DNA from: Cellulomonas gelida
Lineage (GTDB): Bacteria > Actinomycetota > Actinomycetes > Actinomycetales > Cellulomonadaceae
Length of the DNA stretch: 63,043 bases
Reading direction: 5' to 3'
Assembly: GCF_006538725.1 (NCBI RefSeq)
Contig: NZ_BJLQ01000023.1
Location: forward strand, 1 to 63,043
Shown here piece by piece: positions 55,969 through 63,043 of the stretch. The notes under the pieces are model-generated. The model had not been told where the DNA came from. It was given only the letters and a program-made list of their open reading frames with translations, and did not search any database. The position numbers and the translations under genes are program-made. The first letter of the stretch is position 1; every line of letters begins with the position of its first letter.

Positions 55969-56934
55969 TCAGGCGCGGCGGTCACCCGCCCCGGCGCCGA
56001 ACAGCATCCTCGCGAGCATGAGCAGCCACGGGCCCGACGCGGCGACGAGCACCAGCCACGCCCACGCCCAGCCGCCCGCGAACCCGACGGCCAGGAACAC
56101 GGCGGCGGCGACCGTCCAGAGGGCGGCGGTGTAGATGCCGAACCGGGCGGCGGCGGCCGGGTCCTGCTCGAACCGGTTGTCGGCGACGTAGGCCTGCTCG
56201 GCGTCGCGGGCCCAGGCCTTCTTGCGGTTGGTCTGGGTCGCGCCGAGGGCCGAGAGCAGGCACACCCCGACGACGAGCAACAGCCCGGCGGGGACGTACC
56301 AGCCGGTGGCGAGCGGCCGGAGCGCGGTCGCACCGGCGAGCGCGGCTCCGCCGACCGTCAGGCCGGCGCCAAGACCGTAGCCCGCGGCGCGACGGGCGGG
56401 CAGCGGGTGGTTGGTCGTCGTCTCCTGAGCCAGCGAGGCGCCGGTGAGCCAGCCGACCGCAGCCGCTGCGACGACGAGGGCGGCCAGGAGCGCCGCGTCG
56501 GCGACGTCGACGGTGCCGAGCGCACCGAGGGTCGCGACGACGAGTGCGCCCGCGCCGACGAGCGACGCCAGGACCACGCCGACGACGAACCCGGGGCGGG
56601 GGCGGACCTTCTGCAGCCGTGCGGCCTGCGCGGCGCGCTGCACCGCAGTGACCTGCGGCCGGGCGCCGTCCGGCGAGCCGACTGTGACGGGGGCGGCGCC
56701 TGCGGCGTCCGCGACGAGGGCCCGGACGTCGCCGAGCTCGTCGAACGCGCGCCGCGGGGCCTCGTCGGGCGAGACGCCGGCCAGCTGGAGCTCGAGCGCG
56801 CGGGCCTCGAGGTTGCTGCGGATCTCCTCCTTGAGGTCCTGGACCTCGGGCGTGAGGTCGACCCCGGCGAAGGCGTCGTCGAGCAGGCGGTGGACGGTCG
56901 ACATGGGTCGGAGCCCTTCGTGGACGGAGCTCAT
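55969..56934 (-). CDS. PadR-coupled membrane protein with DUF1700-like N-terminus
   Basis: 321 residues (or 311 from the second ATG at 56904). The first ~60 form the helical part typical of permease-prefix or DUF1700 proteins (LKEEIRSNLEARALELQLAGVSPDEAPRRAFDELGDV), followed by five or six membrane helices. Such proteins always travel with a PadR gene and are thought to act with it in envelope stress or resistance. The ATG overlaps the PadR stop by 4 bp. A duplicated 23-nt segment supplies two in-frame ribosome-binding site/ATG sets 30 nt apart. Confidence 0.82.
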   Translation of the reverse strand: MSSVHEGLRPMSTVHRLLDDAFAGVDLTPEVQDLKEEIRSNLEARALELQLAGVSPDEAPRRAFDELGDVRALVADAAGAAPVTVGSPDGARPQVTAVQRAAQAARLQKVRPRPGFVVGVVLASLVGAGALVVATLGALGTVDVADAALLAALVVAAAAVGWLTGASLAQETTTNHPLPARRAAGYGLGAGLTVGGAALAGATALRPLATGWYVPAGLLLVVGVCLLSALGATQTNRKKAWARDAEQAYVADNRFEQDPAAAARFGIYTAALWTVAAAVFLAVGFAGGWAWAWLVLVAASGPWLLMLARMLFGAGAGDRRA

Positions 56935-57329
56935 CGGTCGGAGCCCTTCGTGGCGGGAGAGGTGCGGGGGGCGGGCTGGTCGAGCAGCGAGTCGATGACG
57001 TCGCGCGTGGCCACCCAGGCCGCGACGTTGCGCCGGTAGACGGCCCGCCCGGCGTCGGTGATCCGGTAGTACTTGCGGCGGCCGCCCTGGGACTCGTCGC
57101 CCCAGTACGCCTCGACCAGGCCGTCGGAGGTCAGGCGCCGGTACGTGGCGTAGAGCGTCGCCTCCTTGATCTCGTGCGTGCCGCCGGTGGCGTCGCGGAT
57201 CGCCCTGTAGATCTCGAAGCCGTAGCGGTCGCCGTGGCGCAGGGTGCCGAGCACGATCGTGTCGGTGTGGCCGCGCAGCAGGTCGGCCGAGAAGGCGTCG
57301 CCTGCGGTGTCGAGCGTCGGTCGTTGCAT
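56931..57329 (-). CDS. PadR family transcriptional regulator
   Basis: 132 residues; winged helix (about 22-95; YGFEIYRAIRD, EATLYATYRRLTSDGLVEAYW, RRKYYRITDAGRAVY) then a short C-terminal helix for dimerisation. In this family the ligand site is at the dimer interface. A TTGTCA-N17-TACAGT promoter ends only 10 nt before the ATG, so the message is nearly leaderless, perhaps starting at the GTG one codon before. Coupled to the membrane protein gene. Confidence 0.9.
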   Translation of the reverse strand: MQRPTLDTAGDAFSADLLRGHTDTIVLGTLRHGDRYGFEIYRAIRDATGGTHEIKEATLYATYRRLTSDGLVEAYWGDESQGGRRKYYRITDAGRAVYRRNVAAWVATRDVIDSLLDQPAPRTSPATKGSDR

Positions 57330-57339
57330 CACGACGGGT

Positions 57340-57368
57340 ACTGTATCTGATCTACTACCTGATGACAA
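57340..57368 (-). promoter_or_regulatory. Promoter of the PadR operon
   Basis: Minus strand TTGTCA (57368-57363), 17-bp spacer, TACAGT (57345-57340). A close match to the sigma-70-type consensus, rare to find so clean in this GC-rich DNA. Confidence 0.7.
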
Positions 57369-57401
57369 CGAACCGCCGTCGCTCACCGCACTCGCTCTGC
57401 C

Positions 57402-59066
57402 CTAGACCCCCAGGTCGATCACGACCTCCTCGCGCTTGAAGGTCGGCGGATCTGCCGGCAGGTCGGCGGTCATCGAGTACGGCACGCCGTAGTTGTTGGC
57501 CATGTCCATGACGAAGTGGAACCGGTGCACGCCGGAGGCGGACGTCGTGTACTTCTGGTTCCAGAACGCGAACAGGGCCCACGCGAGGGCCTCGAGCGTC
57601 TCGACGTCGGCACCCGCGCCGTGCGCCAGCTCCATGAACCGGCCGGTCGTGAAGCTCGGGCCCATCTGGATCGGCTTCTTGAGCCACCGCGCGGAGACGA
57701 TCACCTCGTTCTGCTCGTCGAGCGTGCCGGTCGCCTTGTCCCGGAACGTCGCCTTGCCCGTGCCGTCGACCAGGTCGGCCTTGTGCGGTCCGCCGACCAG
57801 CGAGGAGCCCTTCGACTTGCTGGGCGGGACCTGGACGGCGGCCGGCTGGATCTCGAAGTAGCAGTCCGTCAGATCGTGGATCGCGGCGACCTTGGCCGCC
57901 AGCGAGTAGGTCGACGGGTTGTCGAACACGTCGCCGAACCCGCCGGTGAAGCCGATCAGGTACCACGGGTAGTACTTGCCCATGTGCCAGTTGCCGTACC
58001 GCGCCGCGATGGTCGTTCCCATCCGGGTCTGGAACTGGGTCTTGAGCTTGGGCATGAGCGTGTCGAGCTGGTGCGAGAGGTACGCGCTGTCCATGGCACG
58101 CGCCGCGAGGTCGGTCTCGGCCTTCAGCTGGGGGGCGGCCTCGATCTCGCCGACCAGCGCGACGGCCAGGTCGACGTAGTTCGAGTACACGCGCCCCACC
58201 GGGACCTGGCCCAGCACCGCGCGCTTGACCTGCGGCCCGATCCCAGCGGTGTTCTCGACCGCGATCCAGGAGGCCAGGAGTGCGACGACCTTGTCCTTCA
58301 CGATCGCGATCTCGTTCGACAGCACGCGCCCCGTCTTGGGGTACGTCGTCCCGGTGACGGCCTGGTACATCGCCTGGTAGGTCGCCTCCGCGTCGGTGCA
58401 GCGCGCACCGTTCACGACGACGACGCGTCGGACCTCCTCAGCGCCGGCCGCCACCGCGTGCGGGGCACCGGGGGTCGCGTCGGAGGGCCGGTCGGACGGG
58501 AGGTGCCCGACGAGCGCGCGGTGCGCGAGCGCGTCCGCGGCAGCCTCCGCGGGGTCGTCGGCCCGTCCGACGAGCGGGGCGCGGCCGGTGCCGGACGAGC
58601 CCGAGCCCTCCTGGACGACGTGAGCCAGCTCGTGCGCGAGCAGCGACCGGCCGCCCGTCGTACCGGGCGCGTAGGTGCCCTGCGCGAAGTACACGTCCGT
58701 GCCGTACGTGAACGCCCGCGCCTGCAGCTGATCGGCGATCCCGGCGGCCGCGGGGTCCGCGTGGACGCGGACGCGCTCGAAGCTGGTGCCCATCGCGGCG
58801 CCGAGCGACTCGCCGATCTCGGCGGGCAGGCGCTCGCCGCGGCTCCGGCGCGCGTCGAGGACCCGGCGCAGCGGGGTGGCCACCTCGGTCCCGCCCAACG
58901 GGTCCGCCGCGACTCCGCCTCGTCGGACGAGGTCGGGGGCGACGACGTGCGACACGGGGGCGGGCCGCAGCGGCGCTCCCGGGACGGGCTGCGGGGCACC
59001 GTCCTGGGCGTCCGGGGGCGCCGTCCCCCGAGACGACTCGTGCACGTGCATCGCCACGTCAGTCAT
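57402..59066 (-). CDS. Orphan DUF4157 (eCIS-core-like) metallopeptidase-domain protein
   Basis: 554 residues. N-terminal disordered part (1-65), then a DUF4157 domain (about 68-175) with AEIGESLGAAMGTSFERVRVHAD and the zinc-binding HELAH (His145, Glu146, His149) in SLLAHELAHVVQEG. The C-terminal ~350 residues belong to no family I recognise: helical 230-340, then a region rich in Trp/Tyr/Phe (WHMGKYYPWYLIGFTGGFGDVFDNP) and a beta-rich end. DUF4157 proteins are often cargo or components of extracellular contractile injection systems; none of those structural genes is in this window. ATG start with GGGGGAGG upstream. No signal peptide. Confidence 0.85.
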   Translation of the reverse strand: MTDVAMHVHESSRGTAPPDAQDGAPQPVPGAPLRPAPVSHVVAPDLVRRGGVAADPLGGTEVATPLRRVLDARRSRGERLPAEIGESLGAAMGTSFERVRVHADPAAAGIADQLQARAFTYGTDVYFAQGTYAPGTTGGRSLLAHELAHVVQEGSGSSGTGRAPLVGRADDPAEAAADALAHRALVGHLPSDRPSDATPGAPHAVAAGAEEVRRVVVVNGARCTDAEATYQAMYQAVTGTTYPKTGRVLSNEIAIVKDKVVALLASWIAVENTAGIGPQVKRAVLGQVPVGRVYSNYVDLAVALVGEIEAAPQLKAETDLAARAMDSAYLSHQLDTLMPKLKTQFQTRMGTTIAARYGNWHMGKYYPWYLIGFTGGFGDVFDNPSTYSLAAKVAAIHDLTDCYFEIQPAAVQVPPSKSKGSSLVGGPHKADLVDGTGKATFRDKATGTLDEQNEVIVSARWLKKPIQMGPSFTTGRFMELAHGAGADVETLEALAWALFAFWNQKYTTSASGVHRFHFVMDMANNYGVPYSMTADLPADPPTFKREEVVIDLGV

Positions 59067-59574
59067 GCGGACCTCCCCCGGCAGCGGCGCCGCGTCCGCC
59101 TTCACCGTACGCCGGGTCGTCTGCGTGCGGGAGCCCCGGGAGCGGGTGACGTGACGCGCTGGATGGGCGCTCGCTGGATGGGCGCTGCGGGCGCTGCCGG
59201 CTCCGCGGGTCTGCGCCGGGCAGGGTGTCCGCTGTGGGCGAATATGCGTTGACCCGCACCCCACCTCGGGAGTGTGCTGACGACGTCCGACGACGACGGG
59301 GACGCGTCGGACGCCACGCGCGGCCGCGCGGACCGGACGTATCAGGGCGTGTCAGACCCTCTCGTTAGCGTCTGGCCCTCGGCCGGTGTCTCTTGGGACG
59401 TCGCGCCGACGGCCGCTCCCAAAGCACCGCAGCACGCCAGCACCCCCGCACCCCAGCACCACGTCAGCACGGCCCCTTCACTGCTCCTCTCGCTCCCGCA
59501 CCCGCGCTCCAGCCCGGGTGCGGACGGTCTCGACGCCGCGCCACCGCGCGCCCTTCACAGCACGGAGAAACCCC
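59067..59574. other. Divergent intergenic region of DUF4157 and MFS genes
   Basis: 508 bp without a gene. It contains a perfect tandem duplication of a 15-mer (CGCTGGATGGGCGCT at 59157 and 59172), a stretch at about 59335-59400 with GTATCAGGGCGTGTCAGACCCT and TTAGCG that could be promoter elements for the exporter, and a CAGCAC-rich low-complexity leader just before the MFS start. Confidence 0.6.
59157..59186. repeat. Tandem 15-bp repeat upstream of the DUF4157 gene
   Basis: Two exact copies in a row, about 90 bp from the DUF4157 start. May be a regulator binding array or recent slippage. Confidence 0.7.
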
Positions 59575-61128
59575 ATGTCCGAGCCCCTCACCGCGACGGC
59601 GACACCCGCCACGCCCGGCACCCCGGCCCAGCCGGGCTCGTCCGCGCCCGACCCTCGGCGGTGGCGCATCCTCGGCGTCATCGCCATCACGCAGCTCATG
59701 CTCGTGCTCGACGGGTCGATCATGAACATCGCCCTGCCGTCCGCGGCCGACGACCTGCAGATCGCCCCGAACGACATCCAGTGGGCCGTCACCGCGTACA
59801 CGCTCGCGTTCGGCGGGCTGCTGCTGCTCGGCGGTCGCATCGCCGACTACCTCGGGCGCAAGCGCGCCATGCTCATCGGGCTGGTCGGGTTCGCCCTGGC
59901 CTCGGCGCTCGGCGGGGCCGCGGTCAACGCCGGGATGCTGTTCGGCGCCCGCGCGCTGCAGGGCGTGTTCGGCGCGCTGCTCGCACCCGCAGCACTCGCA
60001 CTCGTCACCGTCACGTTCACCGAGCCGCGAGAGCGCGCCAAGGCGTTCGGCGTGTTCGGCGCGATCTCCGGCGGTGGCGCGGCGATCGGCCTGATCGCGG
60101 GCGGAGCACTCACCGAGTACCTCGACTGGCGCTGGTGCCTGTTCGTCAACCTGCCGATCGCGCTGGTCACCGCGGTGATCGGCGCGCGCGTGCTGCGCGA
60201 GTCGAAGGCGCACGGCGACACGCGGTTCGACATCCCCGGTGCGCTGCTGTCGACCGTCGGGCTCGTCGCGCTGGTCTACGGGTTCACCGAGGCCGCTCGC
60301 CGCGTCCCGGGCGAGAACGGCACGCCGACGACCGTCGGCTGGAGCGACCCGCTGGTCGTCGGCCTGCTCGTCACCGCCGGCGTGCTGCTCACCGCGTTCG
60401 TCCTGCTCGAGCGCCGGGTGCGCAACCCGCTGCTCCCGCTGCGGATCGTGCTCAACCGCAACCGCGGTGGCTCCTACCTGGTGTTCCTGCTGGTCGGCGC
60501 GGGCCTGATGTCGATGTTCCTGTTCATGACGTTCTACTTCCAGTACGTCATGGGCTACGAGCCGCTGCGCGCCGGGTTCGCGTTCCTGCCGTTCAGCCTG
60601 GTGCTGATCCTGTTCGCCGGGGTCGTGGCGCGGCTGCTGCCGCAGACCGGGCCGAAGCCGCTCATGATCACCGGGCTCGCGCTCGCAGTCGCCGGCATGC
60701 TCCTGCTCACCCTCACGCGGCCGGACTCGAGCTACTGGACCACGGTGTTCCCGGCGCTCGTGGTGCTGAGCCTGGGCATGGCGATGGTCTTCATCCCGGT
60801 GTCCTCGACCGCCCTCGTCGGAGTCGGCGGGCACGACGCGGGCGTGGCGAGCGCCATGCTCAACACCGCGCAGCAGGTCGGCGCCTCGCTCGGCATCGCT
60901 CTGCTCAACACGCTCGCGCTGTCGGCCACGACGAGCAAGCTCGCCTCGCTCGTCGCGGGCGGTGCGGACCCGGCGTCGCCCGCGACGCAGGCCACCGCCA
61001 ACGTGGCCGGGTACCACGTCGCGTTCGTCGTCGGCGCGGGGATGTTCGCGCTCGCCCTGCTCGTGGCCGCGACCGTCGTCGTCGCCCGGCGCGACGACCT
61101 GCCGACGGAGGGTGCGGTCGTCGCCTGA
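59575..61128 (+). CDS. MFS transporter, DHA2 family (14-TMS drug exporter type)
   Basis: 517 residues with 14 predicted helices. Motif LDGSIMNIALPSAADDLQ (TM1), loop motif GGRIADYLGRKRA (motif A, about 83-95), and motif C-like GAISGGGAAIGLIAGGALTEYLDWRW in TM5. Members export drugs, antiseptics or siderophores by proton antiport; substrate unknown. CGGAGA precedes the ATG. It has a long upstream region divergent from DUF4157 and ends before a bidirectional hairpin. Confidence 0.93.
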   Translation: MSEPLTATATPATPGTPAQPGSSAPDPRRWRILGVIAITQLMLVLDGSIMNIALPSAADDLQIAPNDIQWAVTAYTLAFGGLLLLGGRIADYLGRKRAMLIGLVGFALASALGGAAVNAGMLFGARALQGVFGALLAPAALALVTVTFTEPRERAKAFGVFGAISGGGAAIGLIAGGALTEYLDWRWCLFVNLPIALVTAVIGARVLRESKAHGDTRFDIPGALLSTVGLVALVYGFTEAARRVPGENGTPTTVGWSDPLVVGLLVTAGVLLTAFVLLERRVRNPLLPLRIVLNRNRGGSYLVFLLVGAGLMSMFLFMTFYFQYVMGYEPLRAGFAFLPFSLVLILFAGVVARLLPQTGPKPLMITGLALAVAGMLLLTLTRPDSSYWTTVFPALVVLSLGMAMVFIPVSSTALVGVGGHDAGVASAMLNTAQQVGASLGIALLNTLALSATTSKLASLVAGGADPASPATQATANVAGYHVAFVVGAGMFALALLVAATVVVARRDDLPTEGAVVA

Positions 61129-61158
61129 CGCCGGCCGCCGAGCGAAGGCCGACGCGCT

Positions 61159-61195
61159 CGCCCGGTCCGGGGGCACCCTGCTCCCGGACCGGGCG
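61159..61195. terminator. Bidirectional terminator between MFS and RNB genes
   Basis: CGCCCGGTCCGGG and its exact complement, 13-bp stem and 11-nt loop, reaching the RNB stop codon. Confidence 0.85.
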
Positions 61196-62668
61196 TCAGG
61201 CCTCCTCGAACCTCACGCTCCGCGTCGCGACATCGGTCGAGACGAGTCGCACGCGCTGCCGCGTACCTGCCTCGAGCCCGGTGCCCGCGACCTTGGCGTG
61301 CACCACCGGGTCGGCGAGCTGCAGCACGCCGGACGTGCCGTCGTCGGACGCGTCGACGACGATCCCGTCGAACACCTCCCCCTCGCGGCCGGCCAGCAGC
61401 GCGGCCTCGACGAGGTCGAGGCACCCGCGCTCGTACGCCGACGCGCGTCGGTCGCCCGCGGTCATCAGGTCGGGCAGCGTGGGCAGCGCCGCACGCACCC
61501 AGTCCGCGGGCTCCTCGTCCGCCGCGATCGCGAGGCAGACCTGGGTGGCGAACCGGTCGACGAGGCGCCGCAGCGGCGCGGTGACGTGCGCGTACGGCGA
61601 GGCGATCGCGCCGTGCCCCGGGTGCTCGGGACGTTCGCCGTCGAACGCGACATAGGCCGCGCCGCGCAGCAGCGTCGTCGCCTCGGTCAGCACCGCGGCC
61701 TGACGCGGGTCGGCGGCGTCGAGCTCGCCGACGACGTCGCCCACCTGCGCGCCCTGCGGCCACGCGACGCCGAGCGCGAGCGCGGTGCGCCGCAGCCGGG
61801 CCACGTCCTTGGGGTGCGAGGCAGGCAGGGTGCGCAGCACCCCGATGCGCGCGTCGAGCATGAGGCGTGCCGCGCAGATGCCCGTGAGCAGCGAGATCTG
61901 CGCGTTCCACTCCTCGACCGGCAGCGTCGTGCGGCTCGCGAGCTGCCACGTGCCGTCCGGCCCGAGCTCGACCTCCTGCTCGGGCATGGGCAGCGTGATC
62001 CCACCGCGCTCGCGCTCGGCGGCGACCCGCAGCTCGCCGACCCGTCGCAGCAGCGCGAGCGGCCCGTCCCCGGCGGCGAGCCCGGAGCGCGCGTCGATCG
62101 CGCGCTGGGCCTCGTCGTACGTGAGCCGCGCGGTCGAGCGCACCAGCGCGCGCCGCACGTCGACGCGCCGCGGCGCACCGTCGTCGTCGAGCTCGATCTC
62201 CCACAGCGCGGCGGGAGCCTCCTGGCCCGGCAGCAGGCTCGCCGCACCCTCGCTCAGCTGCGGCGGGTGCAGGGGCGTGCGGCCGTCGGGTGCGTACAGG
62301 GTGGTGACGCGGCGACGTGCCTCGTCGTCGATCGGGTGCCCGGGCTCGAGCCACGCGCCCACGTCCGCGATCGCGTACCGGACCAGGTAGCCCTTGCCGC
62401 GGCGCTCGACGTGCAGCGCCTGGTCGAGGTCCATCGAGCCGGGCGGGTCGATCGTGAGCAGCGGGATGTCGCGCGCGTCGAGGCGCTCCGCGGGCAGGGG
62501 GCCGGCCGCGGCGCGGGCCTGCGCCTCGGCGAGCACCGCGGCGGGGAACGCGGCGGGGACACCGAGCTCGTCCCGGAGCGCGGCGAGCCCGCTGCGGACG
62601 GCGGTGTCCACTTCGCGGGCCCGGTCGACGGCGACCGCGGGGACCAGGCGTACGTGACGACGAGGCAC
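61196..62668 (-). CDS. RNB-domain 3'-5' exoribonuclease
   Basis: 490 residues. The catalytic RNB segment LTIDPPGSMDLDQALHVER (Asp 74, 80, 82 coordinate magnesium) opens a domain of about 60-380, with YAHVTAPLRRLVDRF (Arg cluster near the active site) near 361-375. No cold-shock or S1 domain is obvious except a short beta-rich end. It is a shortened relative of RNase II/R, common in actinobacteria, and degrades structured or unstructured RNA. ATG start. Convergent with the MFS gene. Confidence 0.92.
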   Translation of the reverse strand: MPRRHVRLVPAVAVDRAREVDTAVRSGLAALRDELGVPAAFPAAVLAEAQARAAAGPLPAERLDARDIPLLTIDPPGSMDLDQALHVERRGKGYLVRYAIADVGAWLEPGHPIDDEARRRVTTLYAPDGRTPLHPPQLSEGAASLLPGQEAPAALWEIELDDDGAPRRVDVRRALVRSTARLTYDEAQRAIDARSGLAAGDGPLALLRRVGELRVAAERERGGITLPMPEQEVELGPDGTWQLASRTTLPVEEWNAQISLLTGICAARLMLDARIGVLRTLPASHPKDVARLRRTALALGVAWPQGAQVGDVVGELDAADPRQAAVLTEATTLLRGAAYVAFDGERPEHPGHGAIASPYAHVTAPLRRLVDRFATQVCLAIAADEEPADWVRAALPTLPDLMTAGDRRASAYERGCLDLVEAALLAGREGEVFDGIVVDASDDGTSGVLQLADPVVHAKVAGTGLEAGTRQRVRLVSTDVATRSVRFEEA

Positions 62669-62735
62669 GCGCCGAGCCTAGAGGCGTAGGTCCACCCGTG
62701 CGCGCAGCCGCGCATCCCCGCGAGCGTGACGCGGG

Positions 62736-63043
62736 TCAGCGCCGCTCGTACCGCCCGCCCGGCGTCAGCGCGTCGCCGAGCAGCTCCGGGACGGTGACGA
62801 ACGTGTAGCCCTGCGCGAGCAGCACGTCGACGATGCCGGGCACCGCGTCGACCGTCGAGACCAGCGGGTCGTGCATGAGGACGATGGAACCGGGGGTGAT
62901 CCCCGCCAGCGCGTGCGCAGCGGTCGCCGTCGCGTCGCCGTGGTCCCAGTCGCGCGTGTCGACGTCCCACAGGATCGCCGCGTCGCCGCGTGCGCCGACG
63001 AGCCGCAGCAGCTGGTCGTCGATCGCGCCGAACGGCGGGGGGG
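62736..63043 (-). CDS. Polysaccharide deacetylase, C-terminal part (cut by window edge)
   Basis: The last ~102 codons are visible: RPPFGAIDDQLL (deacetylase motif 3), ILWDVDTRDW (motif 4) and GSIVLMHDPL (motif 5). This is carbohydrate esterase family 4, removing N- or O-acetyl groups from peptidoglycan, chitin or xylan. The catalytic N-terminal motifs lie outside the window. Confidence 0.85.
   Translation of the reverse strand, partial: PPPFGAIDDQLLRLVGARGDAAILWDVDTRDWDHGDATATAAHALAGITPGSIVLMHDPLVSTVDAVPGIVDVLLAQGYTFVTVPELLGDALTPGGRYERR

Overview
This is high-GC DNA, packed with genes on both strands, with many GTG starts and perfect GC-rich hairpins between genes. It reads as the chromosome of an actinobacterium, most likely Cellulomonas or a close Micrococcales relative. 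The support is a family 2 carbohydrate-binding module on a secreted hydrolase, GH3 and GH43 enzymes, a LAXTG-type sorting signal, HspR/HAIR-like control of clpB, a radA-disA pair, and gene pairs typical of the group. The genus is inferred; the phylum-level call is firm.

Layout. 1-5.3 kb: a solute-binding lipoprotein and a GH3 beta-glucosidase, divergent from a TetR regulator across a palindromic operator. 5.3-12.2 kb: an orphan winged-helix protein behind 11-bp phased repeats, then radA, disA, mutY and a GNAT enzyme, with two membrane-anchored proteins of unknown role. 12.2-17.7 kb: a glycerol regulon (SorC-type regulator divergent from glpD-glpF-glpK, closed by a terminator). 17.8-23.4 kb: a very large repeat-containing wall-anchored surface protein and a GH43 enzyme. 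23.5-25.3 kb: xth-like exonuclease and a Gfo/Idh/MocA oxidoreductase. 25.3-27.2 kb: a compositionally distinct island with a CPBP protease, a small unknown protein and a 56-bp relic of a Clp ATPase gene. 27.2-29.8 kb: clpB with HAIR-like sites. 30.1-36 kb: secreted CBM2 hydrolase, a self-contained TetR/hydrolase pair with twin operators, a phosphatase, a second hydrolase and a YihY-type membrane protein. 36-42 kb: CDF transporter and ClC channel, trmB, a LysR-like substrate-binding protein, a DUF5997-like protein, and an aldo/keto reductase-MerR operon with a classic MerR promoter. 42-45.5 kb: glycogen phosphorylase, tRNA-Arg and a GatB/YqeY protein. 45.6-54 kb: a luciferase-like oxidoreductase, a 1721-residue secreted lamin-tail/metallophosphatase protein, a methyltransferase, a mutarotase-like protein and tRNA-Ser. 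54-63 kb: ThrE-type exporter, YchJ-like protein, a PadR/membrane-protein pair, an orphan DUF4157 (eCIS-core-like) metallopeptidase protein, an MFS exporter, an RNB nuclease, and the end of a polysaccharide deacetylase cut by the window edge.

The genes mix core functions (DNA repair, c-di-AMP, proteostasis, tRNA modification) with secreted or wall-anchored functions that fit a plant-polymer degrader. The best candidates for something new are the orphan DUF4157 protein, the GlpF with both NPA motifs altered, the surface repeat protein and the lamin-tail phosphatase, the small island with the Clp relic, the 11-bp phased repeats upstream of the DNA-binding-only regulator, and a family of hairpins sharing GGGTGGA/TCCACCC arms. 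No CRISPR array, prophage, insertion sequence or complete new multigene system was seen.
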